Shown: positions 27,204 through 35,891 of the stretch, in pieces | How the letters are laid out: the number at the start of each line of letters is the position of its first letter | How positions within the stretch are numbered: the stretch's first letter is position 1 | Origin: Paraburkholderia sp. FT54 | GTDB taxonomy: Bacteria; Pseudomonadota; Gammaproteobacteria; Burkholderiales; Burkholderiaceae | DNA: 64,000 nt | Assembly: GCF_031585635.1 (NCBI RefSeq) | Contig: NZ_CP134196.1 | Location: 682,001 to 746,000, forward strand | Direction of reading: 5' to 3' | Program-made: the position numbers and the translations under genes | Notes under the pieces: model-generated | Seen by the model: only the letters and a program-made list of their open reading frames with translations | What the model was told of the DNA's origin: nothing | The model's database searches: none

Positions 27204-28790
27204 TTAGAACACCGCTCGGAACACCCAGTACAGGCCGGCTGCCAGTGCGATCGAAGCTGGCAGCGTCAGTACCCAGGCAAGGATCAGGCTGCGCACTGTG
27301 CCCCATTGCAGGCCGGAACCGTTGGCCGCCATCGTGCCGGCCACACCCGAGGACAGCACGTGCGTCGTGGAGACCGGCAGGCCGTACATGTCGGCGGCGC
27401 CGATCGTCAGCATCGCCACCAGTTCAGCCGATGCACCCTGTCCGTACGTCAAATGCTGTTTGCCGATCTTCTCGCCGACCGTCACGACGATCCGCTTCCA
27501 TCCAACCATCGTACCGAGACCGAGGGCGATCGCCACCGCGACCTTGACCCACGTCGGAATGAACTTGGTGGCGTGATCGGTTTGCGCCTTGAAGTTGCCG
27601 ATCGCTTTGGCGTCTTCGGGCGAGAATGCCGGTTGCTTGTTTTTTGCCATCAGGCGAATCGCTTCGGAGGCCACGTACATGTTGTTGCGAACGTTGTCGA
27701 CGATGCTTTGCGGCACCGCGGCCATCGAGCCTGACGACCTGACCTGGCCGGCAATGATGTCGGTCAGTTGCTGCAAGGCCGGCAACGTGGCGGGCGTCAA
27801 CTGGTGAGTGCGCACGTAGGCCTCGACATCGCCACGCGGATTGGCCGAAGGCGTGGCGCCTTGGGTGTATTTGGCAAGCGTCGTCGAGGTTTCATGCGCG
27901 ACGGCGAGGAACGTTTGCGTTTCCGCGGGCGTCACCGCCTTGTTCAGCGCGTAGGCAGTGGGCACCGTGCCGATCAGGATCAGCATGATGAGGCCCATGC
28001 CTTTCTGGCCGTCGTTCGAGCCGTGCGCGAACGAGACGCCCGTGCAGGTCAGGATCAGCAGGCTGCGGATCCAGAACGGCGGCGGCTCCTTGCCCTTTGG
28101 TTCGGCGTACAAAGCGGGAATGCGCACCACGGCTTTCAGGATCAGCAGCAGCAAGCCCGCTGCGAGAAAGCCCACCAGCGGCGAAAACAGCAGGGACTTG
28201 CCGACGCCGAGCGCCTGATTCCAGTCCACGCCGCTCGTGCCGTTGGCGCCGTGCATCAACTGATTCATCAGGCCGACGCCGATGATCGAGCCGATCAGCG
28301 TGTGCGAACTCGACGATGGCAGTCCGAACCACCACGTGCCGAGATTCCAGATGATCGCGGCGATCAGCAAGGCGAAGACCATCGCGAAACCCGCGCTGCT
28401 GCCGACCTGCAAGATCAGTTCGACGGGAAGCAGTTGCAGAATGCCGAAGGCGACCGCGCCGCTCGACGTCAGCACGCCGAGAAAATTCCAGCCGCCTGAC
28501 CACACCACGGCCAGGTTCGGCGCCAGCGAATGCGTGTAGATCACGGTCGCGACCGCGTTCGCCGTATCGTGAAAGCCGTTGACGAACTCAAAACCCAGCG
28601 CGATCAGCAGCGCGATGCCGAGCAGCAGGAAAGGCATTGCCGAGCTTTCGCGAACGGATTGCAAATCGTCCATCAGGTGCACTGCGCAATAAACCGCACC
28701 GACCAGTATCACGGCGAGGAAGATGACGAGGCTGACGTTGCGCCCCTTTCCGCTAGCAGTGCCTGGCTGTGGATACGAAAGTTCCGGCAT
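27204..28790 (-). CDS. pit: PiT family inorganic phosphate transporter
   Basis: 528 residues from the ATG at 28790; longer in-frame starts up to 29144 would run through non-coding-like sequence. The two inverted PiT signatures are present: GFEFVNGFHDTANAVATV in the N-terminal half and GVSFAHGSNDGQKGMGLI in the middle, with GLPVSTTHVLSSG near the end. About ten membrane helices surround a long soluble loop at roughly residues 260-380. It is a proton-coupled importer of metal phosphate. It converges on ppk2, which uses or makes polyphosphate. Confidence 0.93.
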   Translation of the reverse strand: MPELSYPQPGTASGKGRNVSLVIFLAVILVGAVYCAVHLMDDLQSVRESSAMPFLLLGIALLIALGFEFVNGFHDTANAVATVIYTHSLAPNLAVVWSGGWNFLGVLTSSGAVAFGILQLLPVELILQVGSSAGFAMVFALLIAAIIWNLGTWWFGLPSSSSHTLIGSIIGVGLMNQLMHGANGTSGVDWNQALGVGKSLLFSPLVGFLAAGLLLLILKAVVRIPALYAEPKGKEPPPFWIRSLLILTCTGVSFAHGSNDGQKGMGLIMLILIGTVPTAYALNKAVTPAETQTFLAVAHETSTTLAKYTQGATPSANPRGDVEAYVRTHQLTPATLPALQQLTDIIAGQVRSSGSMAAVPQSIVDNVRNNMYVASEAIRLMAKNKQPAFSPEDAKAIGNFKAQTDHATKFIPTWVKVAVAIALGLGTMVGWKRIVVTVGEKIGKQHLTYGQGASAELVAMLTIGAADMYGLPVSTTHVLSSGVAGTMAANGSGLQWGTVRSLILAWVLTLPASIALAAGLYWVFRAVF

Positions 28791-29188
28791 GACGTGAGCC
28801 CCAAGAGTTGGTCGCGGAACTTCCGATCCTGCGGGGCCTGTGTGTCGTATTGATGACAGTCGCGTGACGCCGACGCGAGGCGCGATGGCGCAGGCATGCG
28901 CGCTGCCGCCGGCATGCGCATGGCTTCGATGCATCGTTTCGGATTGTCGGATTCCGATGCTCAGACGTCCGAAAAGAACTGAGACAAACGGCGAGCTATA
29001 AACCGGAGCGCACTTCGCCGCTTGCACTGCCGCCGAACGGATAAAGAAGCACCGGCGTGCAGTGAGGCGCGCGGCTCGCGTGTCGGATCGTGCGCGCGAA
29101 CCACGGAAAGGGACGCAATGGCCCCACGATTTTCCGTCAGGCACTTTTTTTTGCTAGTCTGTCTGTAAGGCGTTCTCAAGGGACTCTA
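28791..29188. other. 398-base intergenic region between divergent pit and CHAD genes
   Basis: No gene is supported. It must hold both divergent promoters, but I could not fix consensus boxes or a Pho box. The most structured part is a hairpin plus T-run at 29103-29152 close to the CHAD start, listed separately. The rest shows no repeat above chance level. Confidence 0.45.
29103..29152 (+). other. Hairpin followed by eight T in the CHAD gene leader
   Basis: ACGGAAA at 29103-29109 pairs with TTTCCGT at 29131-29137, and after seven bases a run of eight T follows at 29145-29152. Only 36 bases separate it from the CHAD start at 29189. It could be a leader attenuator, the end of a small RNA, or chance. 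Confidence 0.35.
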
Positions 29189-30070
29189 ATGAAGCGCGAT
29201 AGCCTGAATGTCGATAAACGACCCGCCGATAGCGATCCAGCCGCCGGCGCGCACTCTGCGCAAGAGGCCTTCGCGTCGTATGCGGCGCCCCTCGTCGATC
29301 ATGCGATCGAATACGCCAGCGCGCTGCGCGAAGACGCGTCGCCGGAAGCGCTGCACAAATTGCGTGTCTCGCTGCGCCGTTTGCGCTCCTTATGGTGGGC
29401 CTTCGAGCCCTTGCTGGAAAAAGGCGAGAACACGCGGCAACGTGCGTTGTACAAGTATCTAGCCACGGCCGCCGGCAAAACGCGCGACTGGGACATCCTG
29501 ATTGAATTGCTGACGTCCGACGATAAGGGCGCACGCGGCGGCATGGGCGAGATAGCACCCAAACTTCAGGACGCTCGCGGCGCCGCGTTGACGACAAGCC
29601 GCGAAACGCTTTCGAACGCCGACGTCAAACATCTGCTGCGCGAAGCCTTGTCCAGCGCGTCCAAAGAATTGAATACCGCGCACGATCGCATGCCGCTGCG
29701 CAAATTCGCCGAGCAACGTGTGGCTGCTTCCGAGCGTTCGTTAAAGAAACGGATGAAACGCGCGCGTCGTGCGAAGCGCTCCAACTACGTTGCCTTTCAC
29801 AATGTGAGGAAGGCGGGAAAGAAGCTGCGCTATTTGCTGGAGTTCTTCGAACCCGTCCTGAGCGGCGGACGCAAACGCACGCTCAAACGTTTGAAGCAGA
29901 TCCAGAAACGTTTCGGTACGCTGAACGATGTGGTCGCGAGCGAGATGTTGCTGCGCGACAATGCGCCTTTGCTCGCCGGCTCCGGCGACGCCGAGGCAGC
30001 GCTTCACTGGCTAGGCAAGGAGCGCAAACGCCGGATGCGCTCGGCGGCCGGACTACTGCGCAAACTATGA
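29189..30070 (+). CDS. CHAD domain protein
   Basis: 293 residues, very basic. The CHAD domain fills most of the protein, with conserved His/Arg/Lys helices such as LHKLRVSLRRLRSLWWAFEPLL near residues 52-73 and FHNVRKAGKKLRYLLEFFEP near residues 196-215. CHAD domains bind inorganic polyphosphate, and some sit on polyphosphate granules. It stands 400 bases from pit, with ppk2 beyond it. No CYTH triphosphatase domain is attached, which is a common partner. The start at 29189 was chosen because upstream in-frame codons lie in the T-rich leader. Confidence 0.9.
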   Translation: MKRDSLNVDKRPADSDPAAGAHSAQEAFASYAAPLVDHAIEYASALREDASPEALHKLRVSLRRLRSLWWAFEPLLEKGENTRQRALYKYLATAAGKTRDWDILIELLTSDDKGARGGMGEIAPKLQDARGAALTTSRETLSNADVKHLLREALSSASKELNTAHDRMPLRKFAEQRVAASERSLKKRMKRARRAKRSNYVAFHNVRKAGKKLRYLLEFFEPVLSGGRKRTLKRLKQIQKRFGTLNDVVASEMLLRDNAPLLAGSGDAEAALHWLGKERKRRMRSAAGLLRKL

Positions 30071-30104
30071 TGCGCCGCTCATCCTGAGGCGCGACCGGCG
30101 CCGC

Positions 30105-31142
30105 TCAGGTGCCTTGCGTGCTGCGCGGGGCGAAGCCGCGCAGCGTGATCGCCCCGCGCGCGTCGCTGCGCGGTTCCGGCGCGCGGTTGCCGGTGCTCAG
30201 CTCGTCGGCTGATGCTAGCGGCTCAACGGGAAAGCCGCGCCGCTGCCAGGCGTCGAGGCCGCCCCTCAGCGCGCGAATCCGCGTGTAGCCGTTGTGACGC
30301 ATGCGTTGCGTGATTTCGACGGCGGTCGCGCTGTCCGGGCAAATGCAATAGATCACCATGTCGTAGGTCCGCAGTGCGCCGTCGATCTGTTCCTGGGAAT
30401 TCGGATCGAGCGCGAGCGCGCCGGGAATGCGGCGCGGCGCCTCGAGCGAGGGCGCTTGCGGGCGGGCATCGAGCACCTTGGGCGGCGCGATGCGGCGCCA
30501 GCCGCCGGCGGCTGCCCGCGCTGCCGCGGCATCCGCGAAACGGCGGCGTGCGCGGCGTCGTTGCTGCAGACGGAACGCCAGATAGACAAGCGCGGTGGCC
30601 AGCAAAACATCGACGACAGTGCCGCCGCGGGCTTTGACGAAGTCGAGCAGCATATGCAGTTGCCGTTCCGCGGCGGCGCCGCCGAGCAGCCAGAAGGCGG
30701 CCCACGCGAAGGCGCCGGCAAAATCCCAGGCCGCGTAGATGCGCGCGTCGACGGCGGTCGTGCCCATCAGCGGCGGGGTAATGAGTGCGAGCCCGGGGAC
30801 GAACTTCGAGATCGACACGAGCGGCACGCCGAAGCGCTCGAACAGCGCGCGCGCTTTGTCCACCTTGGAATCGACGGCGGGCGAAAGCCGGCCGAGTGCG
30901 GCGATCAGCTTGCGGCCATACAGGCGGCCAGCCGTGAACCATGCGCCGTCGCCCATCAGCGCGCCGAGCACCGCGGCGCCGAGGACCGGCCAGAAGGACA
31001 GGGTGCCGGCGGCGATCGCGGAGCCCGCGAAGAGCAGTATCGGCACGGCGGGAATCGGCACGCCGAGGCGCGTCAACAGAACGTTGACGAACACGACCGC
31101 GCCGCCCCAGGTCGACACCGCCGAAGACGGAAATTCTACCAA
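30105..31142 (-). CDS. DedA/VTT membrane protein fused to a rhodanese domain
   Basis: 345 residues. The first 200 form a DedA-type (VTT/SNARE-associated) membrane domain, with FERFGVPLVSISKFVPGLALI near residues 101-121 and several hydrophobic helices. A basic linker (LQQRRRARRRFADAAAA) leads to a rhodanese fold from about residue 225. The candidate catalytic Cys is in MVIYCICPDSATA, followed by LRGGLDAWQRRGFPVEPL. DedA proteins take part in membrane lipid/undecaprenyl phosphate homeostasis; rhodaneses move sulfur or sense thiols. The fusion is known in proteobacteria but its job is unclear. Confidence 0.87.
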   Translation of the reverse strand: MVEFPSSAVSTWGGAVVFVNVLLTRLGVPIPAVPILLFAGSAIAAGTLSFWPVLGAAVLGALMGDGAWFTAGRLYGRKLIAALGRLSPAVDSKVDKARALFERFGVPLVSISKFVPGLALITPPLMGTTAVDARIYAAWDFAGAFAWAAFWLLGGAAAERQLHMLLDFVKARGGTVVDVLLATALVYLAFRLQQRRRARRRFADAAAARAAAGGWRRIAPPKVLDARPQAPSLEAPRRIPGALALDPNSQEQIDGALRTYDMVIYCICPDSATAVEITQRMRHNGYTRIRALRGGLDAWQRRGFPVEPLASADELSTGNRAPEPRSDARGAITLRGFAPRSTQGT

Positions 31143-31403
31143 TTGAGGAACTCCTGTTTTTTGCGGTTGAGCCGGCCTGCTTCGGGGGCTTTTCCAGGCG
31201 GTTGCAAAGCGTGTACCCGAGCGGCCTGATTGTCGGCTTTCATCCGGGCGGCATTCCGTTTACTCAGAATACTCGATGGGTTTGGCGCGGGGTGATCCGA
31301 CTGACCGGGTTGATTGACTCGCTCCTGTTGTGCAATTTCGTTCAAGACTGCCGCTCGCCGCGCCTCTACTCTGAGTGCTCGCTCCAACGACGAGGGCAGC
31401 GCC

Positions 31404-32309
31404 ATGAACTCGCGGTATGCCGGATATCTGTTTTGCGCGCTGGCCATGATCGGGGTCGGCAGCACGGTGGTGGTCAGCAAATCGATTGCGGTGGGACTTC
31501 CGCCGTTCAGCGCGACCGCGCTGCGCTTCGCGATTGCCTTCCCCCTGTTCGTGCTGGCGATGCGTTGTCTGGGTGTGCGCTGGCCGCGTCTGGACCGCCG
31601 CGATGCGTTGCTCGTGATCGCCCAGGCGGGCGCGGGCAGCGTCGGCTATACGGTGTTGCTGATCAGCGGGATGAAACTCGCTTCGGCGGCCGATGCCGGC
31701 GTGATTGCCGGCACCTTGCCCGCCGTGTCGGCTGGCGTCGCCATGCTCTCGCTCGGGGAGCGTCCCGCGCCCGCGTTGCTCGGCGCGATCCTGTTAGCGA
31801 CGGCGGGCGTGCTGGTGTGCACCGTGCATCCCGGCGAGTTCAGCGCGCCGCACGCGGTGAGTTCGCTGGCGGGCAACGCGCTCGTGTTCCTCGCGATCGT
31901 CTGCGAGGCGCTGTTCATTCTCCTCAATCGCAAGCTGCGCACGGCGGTGGCGCCGCTGCCGCTGTCGGCGTTGATGTGCGGCATCGGCTTCGCGGTGGCG
32001 ATCGTGCCGGCCTGCTTCGAAAAACCATGGGCCTTGCCGGTCGATGCGAGCGCACTCTGCGGCGTGCTGTATTACGCGCTGGTGCCGACCGTGGCGGGCT
32101 TCGTGCTCTGGTATGCGGGGGCGGCGCGAATCAGCGGCGCGGAAGCGGGGTTGATGACCGCGCTCGTGCCGGTGAGCGCGGTGGCATTGGCCGCGATGGT
32201 GTTGGGCGAACCCGTCAGTGCGGCGCAACTGGCCGGTGTCGCATGCGTGCTGGGCGCGGTGCTGCTGGCCACTTTCGGCCAGATGCGCACGGGACGCAGC
32301 GCTGCATGA
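31404..32309 (+). CDS. DMT superfamily (EamA) transporter
   Basis: 301 residues from the ATG at 31404, which follows GAGGGC at ribosome-site distance; the upstream in-frame extension to 31314 is charged and lacks a site. Ten hydrophobic helices form two EamA repeats, the first beginning GYLFCALAMIGVGSTVVVSK and the second near residue 155. EamA proteins export amino acids or metabolites, or have unknown cargo. It is convergent with folE and divergent from the DedA-rhodanese gene. No substrate is proposed. Confidence 0.87.
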   Translation: MNSRYAGYLFCALAMIGVGSTVVVSKSIAVGLPPFSATALRFAIAFPLFVLAMRCLGVRWPRLDRRDALLVIAQAGAGSVGYTVLLISGMKLASAADAGVIAGTLPAVSAGVAMLSLGERPAPALLGAILLATAGVLVCTVHPGEFSAPHAVSSLAGNALVFLAIVCEALFILLNRKLRTAVAPLPLSALMCGIGFAVAIVPACFEKPWALPVDASALCGVLYYALVPTVAGFVLWYAGAARISGAEAGLMTALVPVSAVALAAMVLGEPVSAAQLAGVACVLGAVLLATFGQMRTGRSAA

Positions 32310-32334
32310 GGCACCGCTGTCGCGCTTGCCGCGC

Positions 32335-32973
32335 CTAGGTATTGGCGATCGCCACAACGCCCGGATTGCCGACGATCGACAGAAACTCGCGACGTGTCGA
32401 CGGGTCCGTGCGGAACGTGCCGAGCATGCGCGAGGTGACCATCGTCACGCCGGCCTTGTGCACGCCGCGCGTCGACATGCATTGATGCGCGGCTTCGAGA
32501 ATCACGCCGACGCCTGCCGGTTGCAGCACATCGTTCAGGGTGTCGGCGATCTGCACCGTCATCTTTTCCTGGATCTGCAGGCGTTTGGCGAACGCATCGA
32601 CCAGCCGCGCGAGCTTGGAGATGCCGACCACGCGATGCCCCGGCAGATACGCCACATGCGCGCGCCCGATGATCGGCACCATGTGATGTTCGCAATAGCT
32701 TTCGAAGCGGATGTCTTTCAGCACGATCATTTCGTCGTAGCCGTCTACTTCGGAGAAGGTGCGGGCAAGGATCTCGCGCGGGTCGACCTGGTAGCCCGCG
32801 TAAAACTCCTCGTAGGAGCGCACCACGCGCGCCGGCGTATCGATCAGGCCTTCACGCGCCGGATCGTCGCCGGCCCAACGCAGCAGCACACGAACCGCTG
32901 CTTCAGCTTCCTCGCGGCTCGGGCGCTCGGGTGCGGCCATGGGTTTGCTTTTCTTCGCCTTGCTGCTGGTCAT
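32335..32973 (-). CDS. folE: GTP cyclohydrolase I
   Basis: 212 residues; the ATG at 32973 was chosen because GGAGGAA lies six bases upstream, better than the in-frame start at 33009. Zinc ligands Cys94 and His97 (SYCEHHMVP) and Cys165 (HQCMSTRG) are present. The enzyme converts GTP to 7,8-dihydroneopterin triphosphate, the first step to tetrahydrofolate and tetrahydrobiopterin. The long tail before [11 protein letters not shown] is poorly conserved and Lys-rich. It is not linked to other folate genes here. Confidence 0.94.
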   Translation of the reverse strand: MTSSKAKKSKPMAAPERPSREEAEAAVRVLLRWAGDDPAREGLIDTPARVVRSYEEFYAGYQVDPREILARTFSEVDGYDEMIVLKDIRFESYCEHHMVPIIGRAHVAYLPGHRVVGISKLARLVDAFAKRLQIQEKMTVQIADTLNDVLQPAGVGVILEAAHQCMSTRGVHKAGVTMVTSRMLGTFRTDPSTRREFLSIVGNPGVVAIANT

Positions 32974-33108
32974 CCGTCGTTCCTCCGGGATCGCGCGTTG
33001 GCGCTGCACGGAGCGCCGGGTTCAATGAGTGCGGCCATTGTTCCATGTTTTGCACCCTGTCGTGCCAATGCCCCTTATCGCCGTCATGGCGCGCTGATCG
33101 GACGCCGC

Positions 33109-34038
33109 TCATTTGGGCCATTCGTCCATTGCATCGTTGAACAGTTCCGCGACCATGCCGCGCAGCCAGCTCCCGCGCGGATCGTTATGAAACTTGCGAT
33201 GCCAATGCTGCCGCAGATCGAAATGCGGCAACGGCAGCGGCGGCTCGACCAGCGTGATCGACGCATGCTCCGAGACGTACGCGAAGCCGATCGCGTGCGG
33301 CACGGTCGCCAGCAGGTCGGTGCGCGCGAGGATGAACGGCAGGCTCATGAAGTGAGGTGTTTCGAGTACGGCGCGGCGCTTGATGCGTTTCTTCTCGAGG
33401 TATTGCTCGAGGACTTCCTGGCTGCGTCCTTCGGCACGCACGACGGCATGACCCGACGCCACGAACTGCGCCAGCGTGAGCGGCGCCTTCGCCAGAGGAT
33501 GGCCCGTGCGCATCAGGCAGATGAAGCGATGCGTGAAGAGCCGTTGCTGGAAGAAGTTATTGCCCGACAGATCAGGGAAATAGCCGATGGCAAGATCGAC
33601 ATCGCCCGATTCGAGCCCGCGTTCCACCTGCGACGGCGAGACCGACACCGAGCGCAGATTCGCGAACGGCGCGCGTTCGGCGAACAGTTGCAGAAGCCGC
33701 GGCAGAAACACGATCTCGCCGACGTCCGATAGCGCGATCGAGAAAGTGTGAGTGCTGGTGGCCGGGTCGAATTCCTGCACGTCGAGCATGCCTTTCTCGA
33801 TGCGCAGGAGCGCGTCGCGCGCGGCGGGCAGGATGGCGAGCGCGCGCGGCGTGGGCTCCATGCCTTTCGACGTGCGCACGAAGAGCGGATCGTCGAAGTA
33901 TTCCCGCAGTTTTCCCAGCGCGGTGCTCACGCGCGGCTGGCTCACGCCGAGTTGCTCCGCAGCGCGGCTGACATTGCGCGTGTCTTCCATCGCGACCAGA
34001 TAGGGGATCAGGTTCAGATCCAGGTTTGTCTCAGACAT
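33109..34038 (-). CDS. LysR family regulator next to the pca operon
   Basis: 309 residues. The N-terminal winged helix reads NVSRAAEQLGVSQPRVSTALGKLREYFDD in pieces around residues 22-50, and the rest is a periplasmic-binding-like effector domain. Layout and sequence resemble the NahR/NodD-like LysR group that responds to aromatic acids. It is divergent from pcaI, with 379 bases between them that contain a perfect 9-bp dyad near its own start. It probably controls pcaIJBDC in response to a beta-ketoadipate pathway intermediate or protocatechuate; the effector is inferred. Confidence 0.88.
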   Translation of the reverse strand: MSETNLDLNLIPYLVAMEDTRNVSRAAEQLGVSQPRVSTALGKLREYFDDPLFVRTSKGMEPTPRALAILPAARDALLRIEKGMLDVQEFDPATSTHTFSIALSDVGEIVFLPRLLQLFAERAPFANLRSVSVSPSQVERGLESGDVDLAIGYFPDLSGNNFFQQRLFTHRFICLMRTGHPLAKAPLTLAQFVASGHAVVRAEGRSQEVLEQYLEKKRIKRRAVLETPHFMSLPFILARTDLLATVPHAIGFAYVSEHASITLVEPPLPLPHFDLRQHWHRKFHNDPRGSWLRGMVAELFNDAMDEWPK

Positions 34039-34094
34039 GCTCGGTGACCTGCGGTGCGGGTGGCGTATTTGATATGTAGATAGAGGTTAGCCCA

Positions 34095-34123
34095 ACAATC
34101 TCATGTTTGGATAGTGAGATTGT
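34095..34123. promoter_or_regulatory. Perfect dyad, probable LysR operator
   Basis: ACAATCTCA at 34095-34103 and TGAGATTGT at 34115-34123 form a perfect 9-bp inverted repeat with an 11-base spacer. Its centre is about 70 bases upstream of the LysR gene start. The long symmetric arms and spacing fit a LysR dimer-binding site for autoregulation and activation of pcaI. Confidence 0.65.
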
Positions 34124-34200
34124 CCGCTTCAGCCGGCCGACCGGCATAACAACCGGCATGGCACGCAGCGAGAACCTATGATTAAGGGGAATTCCCTGCC

Positions 34201-34230
34201 TTGACAACGTGCCCGAACGACAACCATAAT
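34201..34230 (+). promoter_or_regulatory. Sigma-70-like promoter of the pcaIJBDC operon
   Basis: TTGACA at 34201-34206 and CATAAT at 34225-34230 are separated by 18 bases. It points toward pcaI and lies downstream of the dyad, as expected for LysR activation. Transcription would start near 34237, leaving a leader of about 180 bases. Confidence 0.6.
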
Positions 34231-34417
34231 CGCCTCAGCGTTCGCTAAACGAATCCATGTTCATATATCGAACAAATTTGGAGCGAGCAAACCATCGGCG
34301 CCTGCCCGCATCGCACCTGGCGAGCCGCCGCCGGCATCGGCCCGGAGACCGTCCCGCTCAAGCCCTGCCCTAAGGCAGCACGTCTGGCGGCACGCAGCGC
34401 CCTCAAGGAAATTCGAC

Positions 34418-35125
34418 ATGATCAACAAGATTTTCGAGTCACTTCAATCGGCGGTCGCCGACGTCAACGACGGCGCGACCGTCATGATCGGCGGCTTCGG
34501 CACGGCCGGCATGCCGTCCGAGTTGATCGACGCGCTCATCGAACAGGGCGCGCGCGAACTCACCATCGTCAACAACAATGCCGGTAACGGCGACATCGGG
34601 CTGGCTGCGCTGCTCAAAGCCAAGCGCGTGCGCAAGATCATCTGTTCGTTCCCGCGTCAAACCGATTCGTATGTGTTCGACGCGTTGTATCGCGCCGGAG
34701 AGATCGAACTCGAACTGGTGCCGCAGGGCAATCTGGCTGAGCGGATTCGCGCAGCGGGCGCGGGCATCGGCGGCTTCTTCACGCCGACCGGCTACGGCAC
34801 CAAGCTGGCCGAAGGCAAGGAAACCCGTTTCATCGACGGCAGGCACTACGTGCTGGAGGCGCCGCTGCACGCGGACTTCGCGCTGATCAAGGCGTACAAG
34901 GGCGATCGCTGGGGCAATCTCACCTATCGCAAGACGGCGCGCAATTTTGGACCGATCATGGCAAGTGCGGCGAAAACCGCGATCGTGCAGGTGTCGCAAG
35001 TCGTGCCGCTCGGCGCGCTCGATCCGGAAAACATCGTGACGCCCGGCATTTTCGTGCAGCGCGTGATCGAAGTGCCGCAAGCCGCACACGCCCCGCTGCC
35101 CAATCCTCACGACGCTGCCGCCTGA
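34418..35125 (+). CDS. pcaI: 3-oxoadipate CoA-transferase, subunit A
   Basis: 235 residues of the family I CoA-transferase alpha subunit, with the GGFGTAGMP loop near residues 25-33 and the conserved NNNAGNGDIGLAALL stretch near residues 51-65. With PcaJ it moves CoA from succinyl-CoA to 3-oxoadipate, the fifth step of the protocatechuate branch. An AAGGAAA site precedes the ATG. Sequence alone cannot separate it from acetoacetate CoA-transferase (ScoA), but the following pcaB, pcaD and pcaC settle the role. pcaF (thiolase) and pcaGH are not in the window. Confidence 0.9.
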   Translation: MINKIFESLQSAVADVNDGATVMIGGFGTAGMPSELIDALIEQGARELTIVNNNAGNGDIGLAALLKAKRVRKIICSFPRQTDSYVFDALYRAGEIELELVPQGNLAERIRAAGAGIGGFFTPTGYGTKLAEGKETRFIDGRHYVLEAPLHADFALIKAYKGDRWGNLTYRKTARNFGPIMASAAKTAIVQVSQVVPLGALDPENIVTPGIFVQRVIEVPQAAHAPLPNPHDAAA

Positions 35126-35138
35126 TTCGGAGACCGAC

Positions 35139-35798
35139 ATGAAAAAACTGACCCGCGATGAAATGGCCAGGCGCGTTGCGCTGGATATCCCCGAAGGCGC
35201 CTACGTGAACCTCGGTATCGGTGTGCCGACGCTGGTGGCCAACCACCTCGCCGCCGACAAGGAAATCTTCCTGCACAGCGAGAACGGCCTGCTCGGCATG
35301 GGCCCGGCGCCCGCCAAAGGCGAGGAAGACGACGAACTGATCAACGCCGGCAAGCAGCACGTCACGCTGCTCACGGGCGGCGCGTACTTCCACCACGCCG
35401 ATTCGTTCGCGATGATGCGCGGCGGCCATCTGGACTTCTGCGTGCTCGGCGCCTTCCAGGTGTCGGCCACGGGCGATCTGGCAAACTGGCATACCGGCGC
35501 ACCCGACGCGATTCCGGCAGTTGGCGGCGCGATGGATCTGGCGATCGGCGCGAAGCAGGTCTACGTGATGATGGAACACCTGACCAAGCAGGGCGAGAGC
35601 AAAATCGCCGCCGAATGCACGTACCCGGTGACGGGCGTAGGATGCGTCAACCGCATCTATACTGACCTGGCGATGATCGATGTGACCGATCAGGGCCTCG
35701 TGGTGCGCGAGATTTTCTCGGACATCGATTTCGACGCATTGCACAAGCTGACCGGCGTGCCGCTGATCGACGGCACGCAAGCGGCGCGCGCGGCTTAA
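35139..35798 (+). CDS. pcaJ: 3-oxoadipate CoA-transferase, subunit B
   Basis: 219 residues. The catalytic Glu48 sits in the SENG motif (LHSENGLLGMGP), which forms the CoA thioester intermediate, after the GxGxP stretch VNLGIGVPTLVANH. It pairs with PcaI encoded 13 bases upstream, and a GGAG site precedes its ATG. Lengths of both subunits match the heteromeric enzyme of pseudomonads and Burkholderia. Confidence 0.92.
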   Translation: MKKLTRDEMARRVALDIPEGAYVNLGIGVPTLVANHLAADKEIFLHSENGLLGMGPAPAKGEEDDELINAGKQHVTLLTGGAYFHHADSFAMMRGGHLDFCVLGAFQVSATGDLANWHTGAPDAIPAVGGAMDLAIGAKQVYVMMEHLTKQGESKIAAECTYPVTGVGCVNRIYTDLAMIDVTDQGLVVREIFSDIDFDALHKLTGVPLIDGTQAARAA

Positions 35799-35891
35799 CC
35801 AGCCCGCAAGGCGCGGCGCAGGCGCCGGCTAGCGTGCCGGCGTCGCGCGGCGCAAACTTCACTTCCGATACCCTCGATCATCGACGTCATC

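Larger units (their letters stand above)
34039..34417. other. 379-base divergent control region of the pca operon
   Basis: No gene is present. It contains the dyad at 34095-34123 near the LysR gene and a good promoter toward pcaI at 34201-34230. The remaining 190 bases before the pcaI start form a long untranslated leader without obvious structure. Confidence 0.6.
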
